This document shows, piece by piece, positions 51,470-60,025 of a stretch of DNA of 64,000 nucleotides. The DNA comes from Candidatus Pantoea soli (GTDB taxonomy: Bacteria; Pseudomonadota; Gammaproteobacteria; Enterobacterales; Enterobacteriaceae). The stretch covers positions 492,857 through 556,856 of the forward strand of contig NZ_CP032703.1 in NCBI RefSeq assembly GCF_007833795.1. The letters are read 5' to 3'. Made by a program: the position numbers and the translations under genes. The notes under the pieces were generated by a model, which was not told the origin of the DNA, did no database searches, and saw only the letters and a program-made list of their open reading frames with translations. Numbering within the stretch: the stretch's first letter is position 1; the number at the start of each line of letters is the position of its first letter.

Positions 51470-52786
51470 ATGATGAATATCACGCTACAGACTTCTACGC
51501 TCAGACAACTGAACACAAAAATTATCCCGTTCATTATCCTCTGCTATTTTGTCGCCAATCTGGATAAGACCAACATCTCGATCGCCGCGCTGCAGATGAA
51601 CGCGGATCTGGGGCTTTCCGCCAGCATGTATGGACTGGGCGTCGGCATGTTTTATGTGTCTTACATCCTGTTTGAGATCCCCAGCAATGTCATCATGACC
51701 AAAGTCGGGGCGCGGCGCTGGATTGCCCGCATTATGATCACCTGGGGCATTGTCAGCACCGGCATGGCGCTGGTACACAGCGCGAATCAGCTGTATGTAA
51801 TGCGCTTCCTGCTGGGTATGGCAGAGGCCGGTTTTGCCCCCGGCATTATCTACTATATCGCCTGCTGGTTTCCGAAAAGTAACCGCGCTCGTGCCATGTC
51901 CTTCTTCTACATGGGATCGGTCGCGGCTTCCATCATCGGCCTGCCGGTCTCCGGGGCGATCCTCAACATGCACGGCGTGGCAGACATAGCAGGCTGGCGC
52001 TGGTTGTTCGCGCTGGAAGGCATTCCTGCCGTGGTGCTCGGCATTCTGGTGCTGTGGCGTCTGCCGGATACGCCGGAACAGGCGGTATGGCTTAGCCCGC
52101 AGCAGAAATCCTGGCTGCGTCAGCGCCTGCAACAGGACAACACGGGTGCAGATGCTCAGCCCAACCACACCTGGCTCGGCGCACTGAAAAATAGCACCGT
52201 ACTGCTGCTGAGCCTGGTGTGGTTTCTGCAGGCATTTGGGTCGATCGGTATCACGCTGTTTATGCCGTTAATCATCAAAAGCATGGCGGCCGGGCAGAGC
52301 AATCTGACGATCAGCCTGCTCTCTGCGGTGCCCTTTGTGCTGGCGTGCCTGTGTATGTACCTGAACGGACGTCATTCTGACCGTACCGGCGAACGCGCCT
52401 GGCATATGGGGCTGCCGCTGGTGTTTTCCGGCCTGGCGCTGACCGCCGCAATTTATGCCGGTAATCTGTGGCTGTCGTATGGGCTGCTGGTGCTTACCGT
52501 TGGCTTTAACTTTGCGCTGACGCCGATTTTCTGGGCCGTTACCACAGAGAAACTGCGCGGCGTCGCCGCTGCCGCGTCGATTGCGTTTATCAATACCGTG
52601 GCGAATTTCGTCGGGCTGGGCTTACCGCCGGTGCTGGGAAAAATCAAAGATGCCACCAGCAGTTATCATTATGGCCTGCTGATTGTGGCCGTTGCGCTGA
52701 TTGCGGGCGGGATCATCGGCATTCTGGTTTCGCGCCCTGCGGAGGGTAAACCCAAGCCGCTGACGCAGAGGGAGGCGGGACACTGA
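51470..52786 (+). CDS. dgoT: D-galactonate transporter, ACS-family MFS
   Basis: A 438-residue, 12-helix anion:cation symporter. FVANLDKTNISIAALQMNAD (about residues 27-46) is the typical helix 1 region of hexuronate/galactonate transporters, with a conserved Asp and Asn, and ILFEIPSNVIMTKVGARRWI is the family motif A. It should import D-galactonate with protons. It ends the dgo operon; the 150-bp space before it has no gene. A perfect GC palindrome follows its stop codon. Confidence 0.93.
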   Translation: MMNITLQTSTLRQLNTKIIPFIILCYFVANLDKTNISIAALQMNADLGLSASMYGLGVGMFYVSYILFEIPSNVIMTKVGARRWIARIMITWGIVSTGMALVHSANQLYVMRFLLGMAEAGFAPGIIYYIACWFPKSNRARAMSFFYMGSVAASIIGLPVSGAILNMHGVADIAGWRWLFALEGIPAVVLGILVLWRLPDTPEQAVWLSPQQKSWLRQRLQQDNTGADAQPNHTWLGALKNSTVLLLSLVWFLQAFGSIGITLFMPLIIKSMAAGQSNLTISLLSAVPFVLACLCMYLNGRHSDRTGERAWHMGLPLVFSGLALTAAIYAGNLWLSYGLLVLTVGFNFALTPIFWAVTTEKLRGVAAAASIAFINTVANFVGLGLPPVLGKIKDATSSYHYGLLIVAVALIAGGIIGILVSRPAEGKPKPLTQREAGH

Positions 52787-52788
52787 AA

Positions 52789-52806
52789 CCGGGGGCGCGC
52801 CCCCGG
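52789..52806. terminator. GC palindrome between convergent dgoT and MCP genes
   Basis: CCGGGGGCG (52789-52797) directly abuts CGCCCCCGG (52798-52806). As a loopless perfect palindrome between convergent genes it may serve as a bidirectional terminator, though no T-run follows. Confidence 0.5.
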
Positions 52807-52822
52807 CTTGCGCGATAACGTT

Positions 52823-54367
52823 TTAGGCCTGTGACAGACGGAAGGTCGAGACAGCCTGCGTCAGATGCTGAACCTGATCTTCCAGAGAAGCGGCGGCAGC
52901 GGCAGATTCCTGCACCAGCGCCGAGTTCTGCTGCGTGACCGAATCCATTTCTGTCACCGCCTGTTCAATCTGGCCAATCCCACGACTCTGCTCGTCTGAG
53001 GCAGTGGAGATATGCTCCATCAGCTGGTTGACACGACTGACAGAGGAGATGATGGCGTTCATCGCTTCTCCGGTGCGGCTGACCTGCTCCGATCCGGTGT
53101 CAATGATGTTGACCGATTCGGCGATCAGGCTCTCGATTTCCTTCGCTGCCACCGCGCTGCGCTGCGCCAGGTTACGCACTTCGCCGGCTACCACCGCGAA
53201 GCCACGCCCCTGCTCCCCGGCACGGGCAGCCTCAACGGCCGCGTTCAGGGCAAGGATGTTGGTCTGGAAGGCGATGCCGTTAATGACGGTGATGATATCC
53301 TCAATCTTTTTCGAGCTGGAATTAATCAGCCCCATTGAGGTGATCACCTCGCGTGAGACTTTTTCCCCTTTCTCCGCGTTGACCACCGCTTCTGCCGTTA
53401 AGCGGCAGGCTTCAAATACGTTGTCGGTATTCTGTTTAACCGTGGCACCCAGCTCTTCCATGCTGGCAGCAGTTTCGGTTAAGGCGGCGGCCTGCTGTTC
53501 AGTACGCGAGGCCAGATCGATATTGCCGGCGGCAATTTCGCTGGACGCGGTCGAGACAGAATGCGCAGAGTCACGCACCTGCATGATGATACCGGTTAGC
53601 GAGACGCGCATGCTCTCCAGCGATTTCATCAGGCTCTGAATTTCGCTGCGCGACTGCGCTTCAACCGGTACGGCGGAATCAAGATGACCTGCAGCAATAA
53701 AATTACAGTGTTTGACGGCACTGAAAAGCGGTGTCAGCACAAAGCGACGCATCAGCATGGAAATTCCCACGATGACGATGCCAAACAGGATACCCAGCAC
53801 CACCAGGATGACAACCCCTGAGTTGAAATGGCGCTGCGCGTCCTCATTCAGCGTTTTCGCGTAGGCTTCATGCTGTGCCAGCACTTTATCCAGAATGATT
53901 TCATACTGCCGATCCAGGTGAATGACATTCGGCAGAAGCTGCTTAAAGCGTGCCGGATCGTGCGCTTCTGCGGCGTCGATCAGTGGCTGAATACCCTGTG
54001 TCCGGTACTGCTGGTAAGCCTGACGATAGGCGTCAGCATCCGCCGCTTCACCCGGTAAACGGGGCGCCTGCATATAGGCCTGAAACGCTGCATCGGCTTT
54101 GCCGGCAGCGGCTTTGACGCTCTCCAGACTGGCGGTTGCACTTCCCGGTTTGTCATCCATCTCAGCCATATATTCCATTAACCTGACGCGTAACGTACGG
54201 CTGTGGTTGATCGGGTCGATAACCGAAAGAACAACGCGAATTTCTTTGTTTACGGCGTTCAGTGAGTCGTTACTGCGTACCAGCATCCAGATGCTGATGG
54301 CGACACTGACGACAAACAAAATCAACATTATGGTAAAAACGATCAATGAAGATTTTTTCAGGGACAT
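52823..54367 (-). CDS. Methyl-accepting chemotaxis protein
   Basis: A 514-residue chemoreceptor. Helix 1 is about residues 9-30 ([20 protein letters not shown]), the periplasmic 4HB-type sensor runs to about 185, helix 2 is about 186-212 and HAMP about 213-265. The signalling tip is perfectly conserved ([20 protein letters not shown]), and methylation-helix glutamates are present. There is no NWETF tail. A sigma-28 promoter lies upstream, as for the MCP at 8594. The ligand is unknown; the sensor differs from that of the other MCP. Confidence 0.93.
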   Translation of the reverse strand: MSLKKSSLIVFTIMLILFVVSVAISIWMLVRSNDSLNAVNKEIRVVLSVIDPINHSRTLRVRLMEYMAEMDDKPGSATASLESVKAAAGKADAAFQAYMQAPRLPGEAADADAYRQAYQQYRTQGIQPLIDAAEAHDPARFKQLLPNVIHLDRQYEIILDKVLAQHEAYAKTLNEDAQRHFNSGVVILVVLGILFGIVIVGISMLMRRFVLTPLFSAVKHCNFIAAGHLDSAVPVEAQSRSEIQSLMKSLESMRVSLTGIIMQVRDSAHSVSTASSEIAAGNIDLASRTEQQAAALTETAASMEELGATVKQNTDNVFEACRLTAEAVVNAEKGEKVSREVITSMGLINSSSKKIEDIITVINGIAFQTNILALNAAVEAARAGEQGRGFAVVAGEVRNLAQRSAVAAKEIESLIAESVNIIDTGSEQVSRTGEAMNAIISSVSRVNQLMEHISTASDEQSRGIGQIEQAVTEMDSVTQQNSALVQESAAAAASLEDQVQHLTQAVSTFRLSQA

Positions 54368-54401
54368 AATTCACTTCCAGACAATAAGATATGAGGCTGG
54401 T

Positions 54402-54428
54402 ATATCGGCATTTTTATCGGCCTCATTA
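54402..54428 (-). promoter_or_regulatory. Sigma-28 promoter for MCP gene
   Basis: On the minus strand TAATGAGG, 11 nt and GCCGATAT match the flagellar consensus in spacing and in 7 of 8 bases of the -10 element. It lies 35 bp before the MCP start. Confidence 0.8.
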
Positions 54429-54765
54429 GCCTGTCAGCACGCTTTTGTCAGGGGTAAAAGCTAAGTCATTCAATATGCGGACGATCTTTCCCGGCAGGGA
54501 TTCGGTTATTTAGCCGACAGCGTTGATAAAGGCGCAGAACACGGCGTGCAGCCGCTTCGGTTTATCGGTCAGCGATCTGAACATCACGCTGTACTTTTTC
54601 CGGCCAGCCGCGGTGTCCCTTTGAGAGCGCAGCAGAAACCAGAAAGAAATCTATTTGCAGCGGGTGCGTCCCACCCGCTTTTATTATTTCGCGCTCAGGC
54701 ACATTTTCTGGCTGCGCAGAATCAATGCCTCCGGTCTGCCTTAAACGCTGTGGCGTTCCGCGCCA
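54429..54765. other. Intergenic region between MCP and zinT
   Basis: No supportable gene is seen here; a plus-strand frame at 54546-54791 overlaps the zinT end and has no ribosome site. Confidence 0.4.
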
Positions 54766-55392
54766 TCAGTGATGAAGCAGATCGTCAATAACCTCTTCTT
54801 TTGAAAGCTGATACGGAAAAAAGGTTGGCCAGTTTTCCAGCTCGTTGAGCAGCGCCTGCTGGGAAACGTTACCGGTAAAAATATGGAAATGCGTGGACTT
54901 GCGCGGGCTGATAATGTGATCGCTGAACTGTACAAATCGCGGGGCGTCACTTTTTTGGTCATGACAGGTAAATAAGTAACGAACCCCTTTTTTACCTGAT
55001 GCGTAATGCAGAATTTTGTATCCGCTGTAATCATATTTGCAGGCGCTGACTTTTCCATTGCGGGTAAATTCAATGACACCCTTTTCGATACCCATATCGC
55101 TGATATCGCTGGCATAGCCGGTTAAATAGTAATTTTTTATCTCGCTGAACGTTTTGCTTTTATCGGCTTGCGCTTTTTGACGAAATACCGGATCAAGACT
55201 GCCCTCTTTCGCGTAAGGATAAACCGATTGCCAGACGCCGTCCCAGTCAGAAAGGGGCCGATCCTTTACCTGCGCATCAGCAAAAATGCCTTTTGCCGCT
55301 GCTGCTTCTTCCTTGTTCAGCGGCGCGCCATGCGCCAGCGCGTCAGTGCTTAAAACCAGTGCCAGAAGGAGTGAAAAGTGTCTGTACTGCAT
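54766..55392 (-). CDS. zinT: Zinc-binding periplasmic protein ZinT
   Basis: A 208-residue protein with a signal peptide ([16 protein letters not shown]) and the calycin-like ZinT domain: [44 protein letters not shown] and the metal-binding end [11 protein letters not shown]. The start at 55392 is chosen because AGGCGA lies 7 nt upstream, while an ATG two codons earlier would be too close. ZinT delivers zinc to ZnuA under zinc limitation. The His-rich linker of some ZinT proteins is missing. The perfect Zur palindrome at 55416 shows likely zinc regulation. No znuABC is nearby. Confidence 0.93.
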   Translation of the reverse strand: MQYRHFSLLLALVLSTDALAHGAPLNKEEAAAAKGIFADAQVKDRPLSDWDGVWQSVYPYAKEGSLDPVFRQKAQADKSKTFSEIKNYYLTGYASDISDMGIEKGVIEFTRNGKVSACKYDYSGYKILHYASGKKGVRYLFTCHDQKSDAPRFVQFSDHIISPRKSTHFHIFTGNVSQQALLNELENWPTFFPYQLSKEEVIDDLLHH

Positions 55393-55415
55393 TGCCATTC
55401 GCCTGTGGTTGTTAA

Positions 55416-55430
55416 TGTTATATTATAACA
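55416..55430. promoter_or_regulatory. Zur box
   Basis: TGTTATATTATAACA is a perfect 15-bp palindrome at the heart of the Zur consensus (GTTATANTATAAC). It lies 24 bp before the zinT start, overlapping its promoter. Confidence 0.92.
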
Positions 55431-55448
55431 TAACACACATAAGGGACG

Positions 55449-55634
55449 ATGGCAGCAGAATTGTCCGTACCGTTACATGACCCGCGTATCCTCGTGACGC
55501 GCACAGCGCGGGCAATGCGCGCACGCTCGATGCTGTGCGGCAGAAACCGCTTCAGCAACGGGACGGGCGTGATGTCCGACGTTCTGCCACACGGGCGATC
55601 AACGCCCGTTGCGCCAGCCCGCATCCTGGATTGA
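55449..55634 (+). CDS. Possible small ORF divergent from zinT
   Basis: A 61-residue frame begins 19 bp after the Zur box on the other strand, with AAGGGACG before its ATG, a rather short spacing. The product is basic (RTARAMRARSMLCGRNRF) and matches nothing I know. If expressed it could be zinc regulated; otherwise it is chance. The rest of this 350-bp gap up to 55750 shows no gene. Confidence 0.2.
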   Translation: MAAELSVPLHDPRILVTRTARAMRARSMLCGRNRFSNGTGVMSDVLPHGRSTPVAPARILD

Positions 55635-55750
55635 TTTTCAGGACCAGAAAAAAGTTTTACCCGCCCGGCCAGAGTTAACTTTTTCTTAAGAATATTCCGA
55701 TAACCTGTGCAACACCTGAGCCCATCCCGGGCTTTTGCGGAGCGTACCCC

Positions 55751-56524
55751 ATGCATAATAAAACCTCTGGTTCTTCTCCTCTCAGCAAAGTGCCTGCTGT
55801 GACTCTGGCGTTTTGGTTGACCAAGATCGCCGCTACCACGCTGGGTGAAACCGGCGGTGATGCGGTGACCATGTCGATGAATCTCGGCTACCTCACCGGT
55901 ACGCTGATTTTCGCCATCATCTTTTTCATCGCTGTCGTAGTACAAATCAAACGCGACAGCTTCAATAAATGGATCTACTGGTTTACGGTGGTGGCGACCA
56001 CAACGGTTGGTACCACGCTGGCTGACTTTGCCGATCGCTCACTGGGCATCGGCTATCTGGGCGGCACCGTCATGCTGAGCACGCTGCTGATTCTGTCGCT
56101 GCTGGTGTGGCGTATCACCTGCGGCACCATTGCCGTGAGTTCTGTGAATAATGGCGTGAGCGAGTGCTTTTACTGGCTAACCATTATGTTTTCACAAACG
56201 CTGGGTACGGCGCTGGGTGACTGGACCGCAGACAGCGAGGGGCTGGGCTATGACGGCGGCATTCTGCTGTTTGTCGGCGCGCTGGTCATTATCTGGGCCG
56301 CCAGCCGTTTTACCTCGCTTTCACGCACCGCGCTTTTCTGGGCAGCCTTTATTCTGACCCGTCCTCTGGGTGCGGTGGTCGGGGATTTCCTTGATAAACC
56401 GATTGCGGATGGCGGGCTGGCGCTGAGCCGCTACAGCGCATCGCTGTCACTGGCGCTGATTATCGTCGCCTTTCTCTGCCTGTTGCCGCAGCGTCCGGCG
56501 GTGAAAACGGTCTCCACCGTATAA
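55751..56524 (+). CDS. COG4705-type membrane protein with four internal repeats
   Basis: A 257-residue inner-membrane protein with about eight helices. Four units start FWLTKIAATTLGETGGD (21-37), YWFTVVATTTVGTTLAD (76-92), YWLTIMFSQTLGTALGD (141-157) and FWAAFILTRPLGAVVGD (196-212), each with [FY]W near the start, a central glycine and a closing acidic Asp. Units 1 to 3 are each followed by a G-Y-x-x-G turn. The four Asp residues could line a central cation site. This is the uncharacterised COG4705 group; its function is not established. It ends at a strong terminator. Confidence 0.75.
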   Translation: MHNKTSGSSPLSKVPAVTLAFWLTKIAATTLGETGGDAVTMSMNLGYLTGTLIFAIIFFIAVVVQIKRDSFNKWIYWFTVVATTTVGTTLADFADRSLGIGYLGGTVMLSTLLILSLLVWRITCGTIAVSSVNNGVSECFYWLTIMFSQTLGTALGDWTADSEGLGYDGGILLFVGALVIIWAASRFTSLSRTALFWAAFILTRPLGAVVGDFLDKPIADGGLALSRYSASLSLALIIVAFLCLLPQRPAVKTVSTV

Positions 56525-56558
56525 AGGCAGCAGGAATCGCGCTGTCCCTTAGGATCGC

Positions 56559-56588
56559 AAAGGCAGAGCCGCACGCTCTGCCTTTTTT
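56559..56588 (+). terminator. Rho-independent terminator of the COG4705-type gene
   Basis: GGCAGAGC (56562-56569) and GCTCTGCC (56575-56582) are perfect arms followed by TTTTTT. Confidence 0.9.
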
Positions 56589-56627
56589 ATTGATGACGTT
56601 CCTGCGCCCTTAAACAGCCGGCGTATT

Positions 56628-57116
56628 TCAGGAGTGGTGATCGCGCAGGTATACCGTCAGCACGTCCCGGGGAGCCTGCCGGCCGCACTCTGAAATCAGC
56701 CAGCCCACCGCACCACGATGATAGGTGCCGTGAAACAGCACATGGTGCAGCATATCGCCTGCCGTCATTGCACCTGCGCCACCATCCACGAAACGGAAAG
56801 CGATTCGCGCATTAAAATCCTCTGGCTGCAGGGTTTCGACATGTCGGATATACCAGTCTGTAGTCTCCGCCATTTTCGTCTGCAGCTCCGCAACCACAGG
56901 CGTTTCCGGGGTACTCAGCGCGGTGTAGCCGTGCGGCTGGCCAAGGATATTGGCTTTGAAGATCGCGTCCACCACGTAAATGTGATTCATCAGCCGGAGC
57001 ATGCGGTGGCGCATGTCTGCGTAAGCCGGCTCATCAATGCCTGCAACAGTGGCCAGGGTTTCGGCATCTATCCAGCGCTTATATTTCAACAGGGTAATCA
57101 TGTTTTCCGTGCTCAT
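56628..57116 (-). CDS. DinB-family protein
   Basis: A 162-residue four-helix DinB/YfiT-fold protein from ATG 57116 (AAGGAAGG upstream). The metal-binding histidines are recognisable in RLMNHIYVVDAIFKA and in HHVLFHGTYHRGAVGWLI, giving the H-x(n)-H-x-x-x-H triad. Members of this fold transfer or handle thiols such as bacillithiol and mycothiol in other bacteria; in enterobacteria their role is open. It is a cytoplasmic, monocistronic gene, convergent with the COG4705-type gene. Confidence 0.88.
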   Translation of the reverse strand: MSTENMITLLKYKRWIDAETLATVAGIDEPAYADMRHRMLRLMNHIYVVDAIFKANILGQPHGYTALSTPETPVVAELQTKMAETTDWYIRHVETLQPEDFNARIAFRFVDGGAGAMTAGDMLHHVLFHGTYHRGAVGWLISECGRQAPRDVLTVYLRDHHS

Positions 57117-57291
57117 CCGCCCTTCCTTATTTGAGTATTTGCCGCGCATCCGCGCAGAGCAGCCCGCTAACATGCCATGCCGCGCCGCAAACGAACAGCG
57201 CGGATTGCTCCGCCACTATTCTTTATCGTCGCCGCCGGAAAATCAGTATCATAGCCTATCTGCCGCTTACCGGATTGAGTAACAACCTGTT

Positions 57292-58032
57292 ATGACCGAC
57301 CACACTGCGCTATTTTCGCGGCTCTCCTCCCTGCTGACGCAACCCAGCCGCACGCCGTTATACAAACGCTTTGCCAGCGCCATGAAAGAGGCAGTGCGCG
57401 ATGGCACGCTGCGCCATGAAGAGATCCTGCCCGGCGAACGTGAGTTCAGTCACTCGCTGGGTATTTCGCGCATTACCGTGCGCAAGGCAATGGATGAGCT
57501 GGAAAAAGAGGGCATGGTGCTGCGCTCACGCGGCTACGGCACGCAAATCTGTAGCCCGTTTGAGTACTCGCTGAAAGAACCCAATGGCCTGTCGCAGCAG
57601 GCTGTACTGCGCGGCAAGAAGCCGGACACCTTGTGGATCAGCAAAAATAAAATTCCCTGCAGCATGGAGATTGCAGAACAGCTTGGGCTCAGTGAAGGCA
57701 GCGAAGTCTACCTGCTGAAGCGCGTGCGCTATGTTGACCAGCAGGCGGTCTCCGTCGAAGAGTCCTGGGTACCGGCCCGCTACATTGCGGATGTCGCGGC
57801 GATCGGCATTTCGCTGTATGACTATTTCCGCCAGCAGCAAATCATTCCGGTGAAATCACAGAGCCGGGTCAGCGCACGCATGCCGGATGCCGCCCTGCAA
57901 CAGCAAATCGCCCTGCCTGCCGGTGTGCCGGTGCTGGTGATTAAGCAGCTGGCGTTTGATGCGCAGGGCGATGCGCTGGAGTACAGCATCAGCTACTGCC
58001 GCAGTGACATGTACGTATTTATTGCTGAGTAA
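57292..58032 (+). CDS. yegW: GntR/HutC-family regulator YegW-like
   Basis: A 246-residue regulator (E. coli YegW is 248). The winged helix-turn-helix (about 10-78: LYKRFASAMKEAVRDG, LPGEREFSHSLGISRITVRK) is followed by a UTRA ligand-binding domain (about 98-240). It lies 3' to 3' with the yegV gene and overlaps it by 14 bp. By position it should regulate the yegTUV operon through the direct repeats at 61348, with a sugar or nucleoside as effector, but this is inference. Confidence 0.85.
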   Translation: MTDHTALFSRLSSLLTQPSRTPLYKRFASAMKEAVRDGTLRHEEILPGEREFSHSLGISRITVRKAMDELEKEGMVLRSRGYGTQICSPFEYSLKEPNGLSQQAVLRGKKPDTLWISKNKIPCSMEIAEQLGLSEGSEVYLLKRVRYVDQQAVSVEESWVPARYIADVAAIGISLYDYFRQQQIIPVKSQSRVSARMPDAALQQQIALPAGVPVLVIKQLAFDAQGDALEYSISYCRSDMYVFIAE

Positions 58033-58999
58033 GCGCCTGCTGCCAGTAGCGATAAAGCGTGGCGCGATCCGGTGCGCAATCTCCGCCGCGATGCGCCACC
58101 ACATAGGAAGCCACCGCATTGCCGAGCGCCACGCTCTCCGCCAGTGACCAGCCGGAAGCCAGTCCCGCCAGCAGACCGCCGGCATGGCTGTCACCGGCGC
58201 CAATGGTATCCACCACCGTCGCGGGCAGCGCCGGTAACCAGCCCTGCTGACTGGCGTCGGCAAAGCCGGCCCCCTCGCTGTCCAGCCGCACCACAATGGC
58301 TGACGCGAAACGCTGCTGCCAGCGCGTCATCAGCTGTCGCGCCTCGAACGGCTCAGTGATGGCCAGACGTTCGCACCACAGCTGTTGCGCCTCCTGTCTG
58401 TTCACTGTAATCAGTGGATGCATCGCCATAATCCGGTCAAACAAGGCCGCGTCGATCGCCGCCAGCCGCGGACCCAAATCCACCAGCAGTTGACAGGGCG
58501 CAGGTTGCTGCTCCAGCCAGTCGAGCAGCCCTGCACCGCTGCGGCTGGCAAGCTGATAGCCGGAGAGATAAATCCAGCGCTGCGGCAGTTGCGGCAGCGC
58601 ACTGAGCAGCGCGGCGTCCCACTGATTCTCTACGCCACTGACGGATAAAAACGTGCGCTCACCCTCCGGCTCGACCAGCGCCAGGCACCAGCCGTTATCA
58701 CCCGCTGCATTCTCCAGCACGCTATGTATTCCATAGTCAGCCAGTTTCTGCCGGATGAGGCTGGCCCACGGCCCGGCGCCCAGCGGCAGCGCGTTAATCG
58801 ACGGAATGCCCAGCCGGTGCAGCGTAATCGCGACGTTAAGCGCACAGCCACCCACGCTGACGCCCTGCTGCTGCAGTTCAATATCGCTGCCACGCTGCGG
58901 GAGTGAACCCGCCTTCGCAATCACATCCACCACCGCGGCGCCGATCACACACACCGGCAGACGCCCCGACAGTCGTGCTAGATCATCAGGCGTGAGCAT
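58019..58999 (-). CDS. yegV: PfkB-family carbohydrate/nucleoside kinase YegV-like
   Basis: A 326-residue ribokinase-family protein (E. coli YegV is 321) from ATG 58999. The first signature is GVSVGGCALNVAITLHRLGI and the second VVDTIGAGDSHAGGLLAGLA, which contains the catalytic Asp in the DTIGAGD motif; the N-terminal VVDVIAK fits. It starts inside the last codons of yegU (14-bp overlap), so it is translationally coupled. It probably phosphorylates the sugar or nucleoside released by YegU. It is the last gene of yegTUV. Confidence 0.87.
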   Translation of the reverse strand: MLTPDDLARLSGRLPVCVIGAAVVDVIAKAGSLPQRGSDIELQQQGVSVGGCALNVAITLHRLGIPSINALPLGAGPWASLIRQKLADYGIHSVLENAAGDNGWCLALVEPEGERTFLSVSGVENQWDAALLSALPQLPQRWIYLSGYQLASRSGAGLLDWLEQQPAPCQLLVDLGPRLAAIDAALFDRIMAMHPLITVNRQEAQQLWCERLAITEPFEARQLMTRWQQRFASAIVVRLDSEGAGFADASQQGWLPALPATVVDTIGAGDSHAGGLLAGLASGWSLAESVALGNAVASYVVAHRGGDCAPDRATLYRYWQQALTQQ

Positions 59000-60014
59000 A
59001 CGCGGCCTCACGCTGCTGGCGAAAACGCAGGAATGCACGGCTGTAACGGGTAAAGTCCAGCGCATTGGCAGCGTCCAGCTCCGCTTTCAGCGTCGGGTCA
59101 ATGGCATCAATCCCGTGCAGCGCACCGCACACCGCCACCGCCATTGCACCGATGGTGTCGGTATCCCCTCCCAGATTGGCGCATAAAATCGCACAGCGGT
59201 TGGGATCGGTGCCGGCCAGTTCTACCATCGCTATCGCCGCCGGTACCGATTCAATGGTGCTGGTGCCCGTGCCGACCAGATCGTAAATCTGCTGCATGGT
59301 TGACTCGGCACCCCTGCCCTGCGCCGCGACCTGCAGCGCCAGCTCAATGCGCGACGCCATTGACGCGCTGAATGTCGTGATGCGCTTCTCCTGTGCGGCC
59401 CGCGCAATCGCGGGCAGCTCGTCGCGCAGGGTGGCCCAGGCCGCGCCGTCGATGGCGCGGGAAATGGCCCAGGCTATCGCTGTGGCACCCGCGACGGCAA
59501 CATCTGCTTTGTGCGTGGGGCTGGATGCCAGCGCCACGGCATCAATAAAGGCGTTGAGATCCCGTGCGGGCAGCAGGCAGCCCAAGGGTGATACGCGCAT
59601 GGCGGCGCCATTGGTCAGCCCGTTATTTTCCAGTTGCGCCACCGGCGTACCGTTTTTCAGCGCGTTAAGGGCAATCTTTGAGGTTGGCCCGAGTACATTT
59701 TTATTGAAGGCATCAAACGATTCTGCCCAGCGCAGAATATTGGCACCAATGGTTTCCGCGTTGATCTCCCCCTCATGGCTGATGATGGCGTCCGCCAGCG
59801 CCAGCGCCATGGCGGTGTCATCAGTAAAAGTCGCGCGGCCAAAATAGCAGGCGGCACTGTTTTCAGCCGGTCCCGGCAGAAAGCGATCGATCCAGCCAAA
59901 ATGCTGCTTCACGCGACTGCGCGGCCATAACTCTGAGGGCATGCCCATTGCATCGCCGAGCGCCTGGCCGTAAAAAGCGCCCAGAATCCGTTTTTCCTGG
60001 TGTGTCATTGTCAT
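58986..60014 (-). CDS. yegU: ADP-ribosylglycohydrolase-family hydrolase YegU-like
   Basis: A 342-residue protein (E. coli YegU is 334) of the ADP-ribosylglycohydrolase/DraG fold. Metal-binding motifs are clear: FTDDTAMALALADA with the T-D-D-T signature, GAMRVSPLG-type (GAAMRVSPLGCLLP) and NLGGDTDTIGAMAVAVCGAL. These bind Mg ions that position the substrate ribose. YegU substrates are not established; it may hydrolyse an N-glycoside brought in by YegT. It lies between yegT (11-bp gap) and yegV (overlap). Confidence 0.9.
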   Translation of the reverse strand: MTMTHQEKRILGAFYGQALGDAMGMPSELWPRSRVKQHFGWIDRFLPGPAENSAACYFGRATFTDDTAMALALADAIISHEGEINAETIGANILRWAESFDAFNKNVLGPTSKIALNALKNGTPVAQLENNGLTNGAAMRVSPLGCLLPARDLNAFIDAVALASSPTHKADVAVAGATAIAWAISRAIDGAAWATLRDELPAIARAAQEKRITTFSASMASRIELALQVAAQGRGAESTMQQIYDLVGTGTSTIESVPAAIAMVELAGTDPNRCAILCANLGGDTDTIGAMAVAVCGALHGIDAIDPTLKAELDAANALDFTRYSRAFLRFRQQREAAYAHA

Positions 60015-60025
60015 TATTACATCTC

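Noticed and set aside
52935..53639. 234-codon plus-strand ORF
   Set aside because: It is antisense to the MCP signalling domain and lacks a ribosome site.
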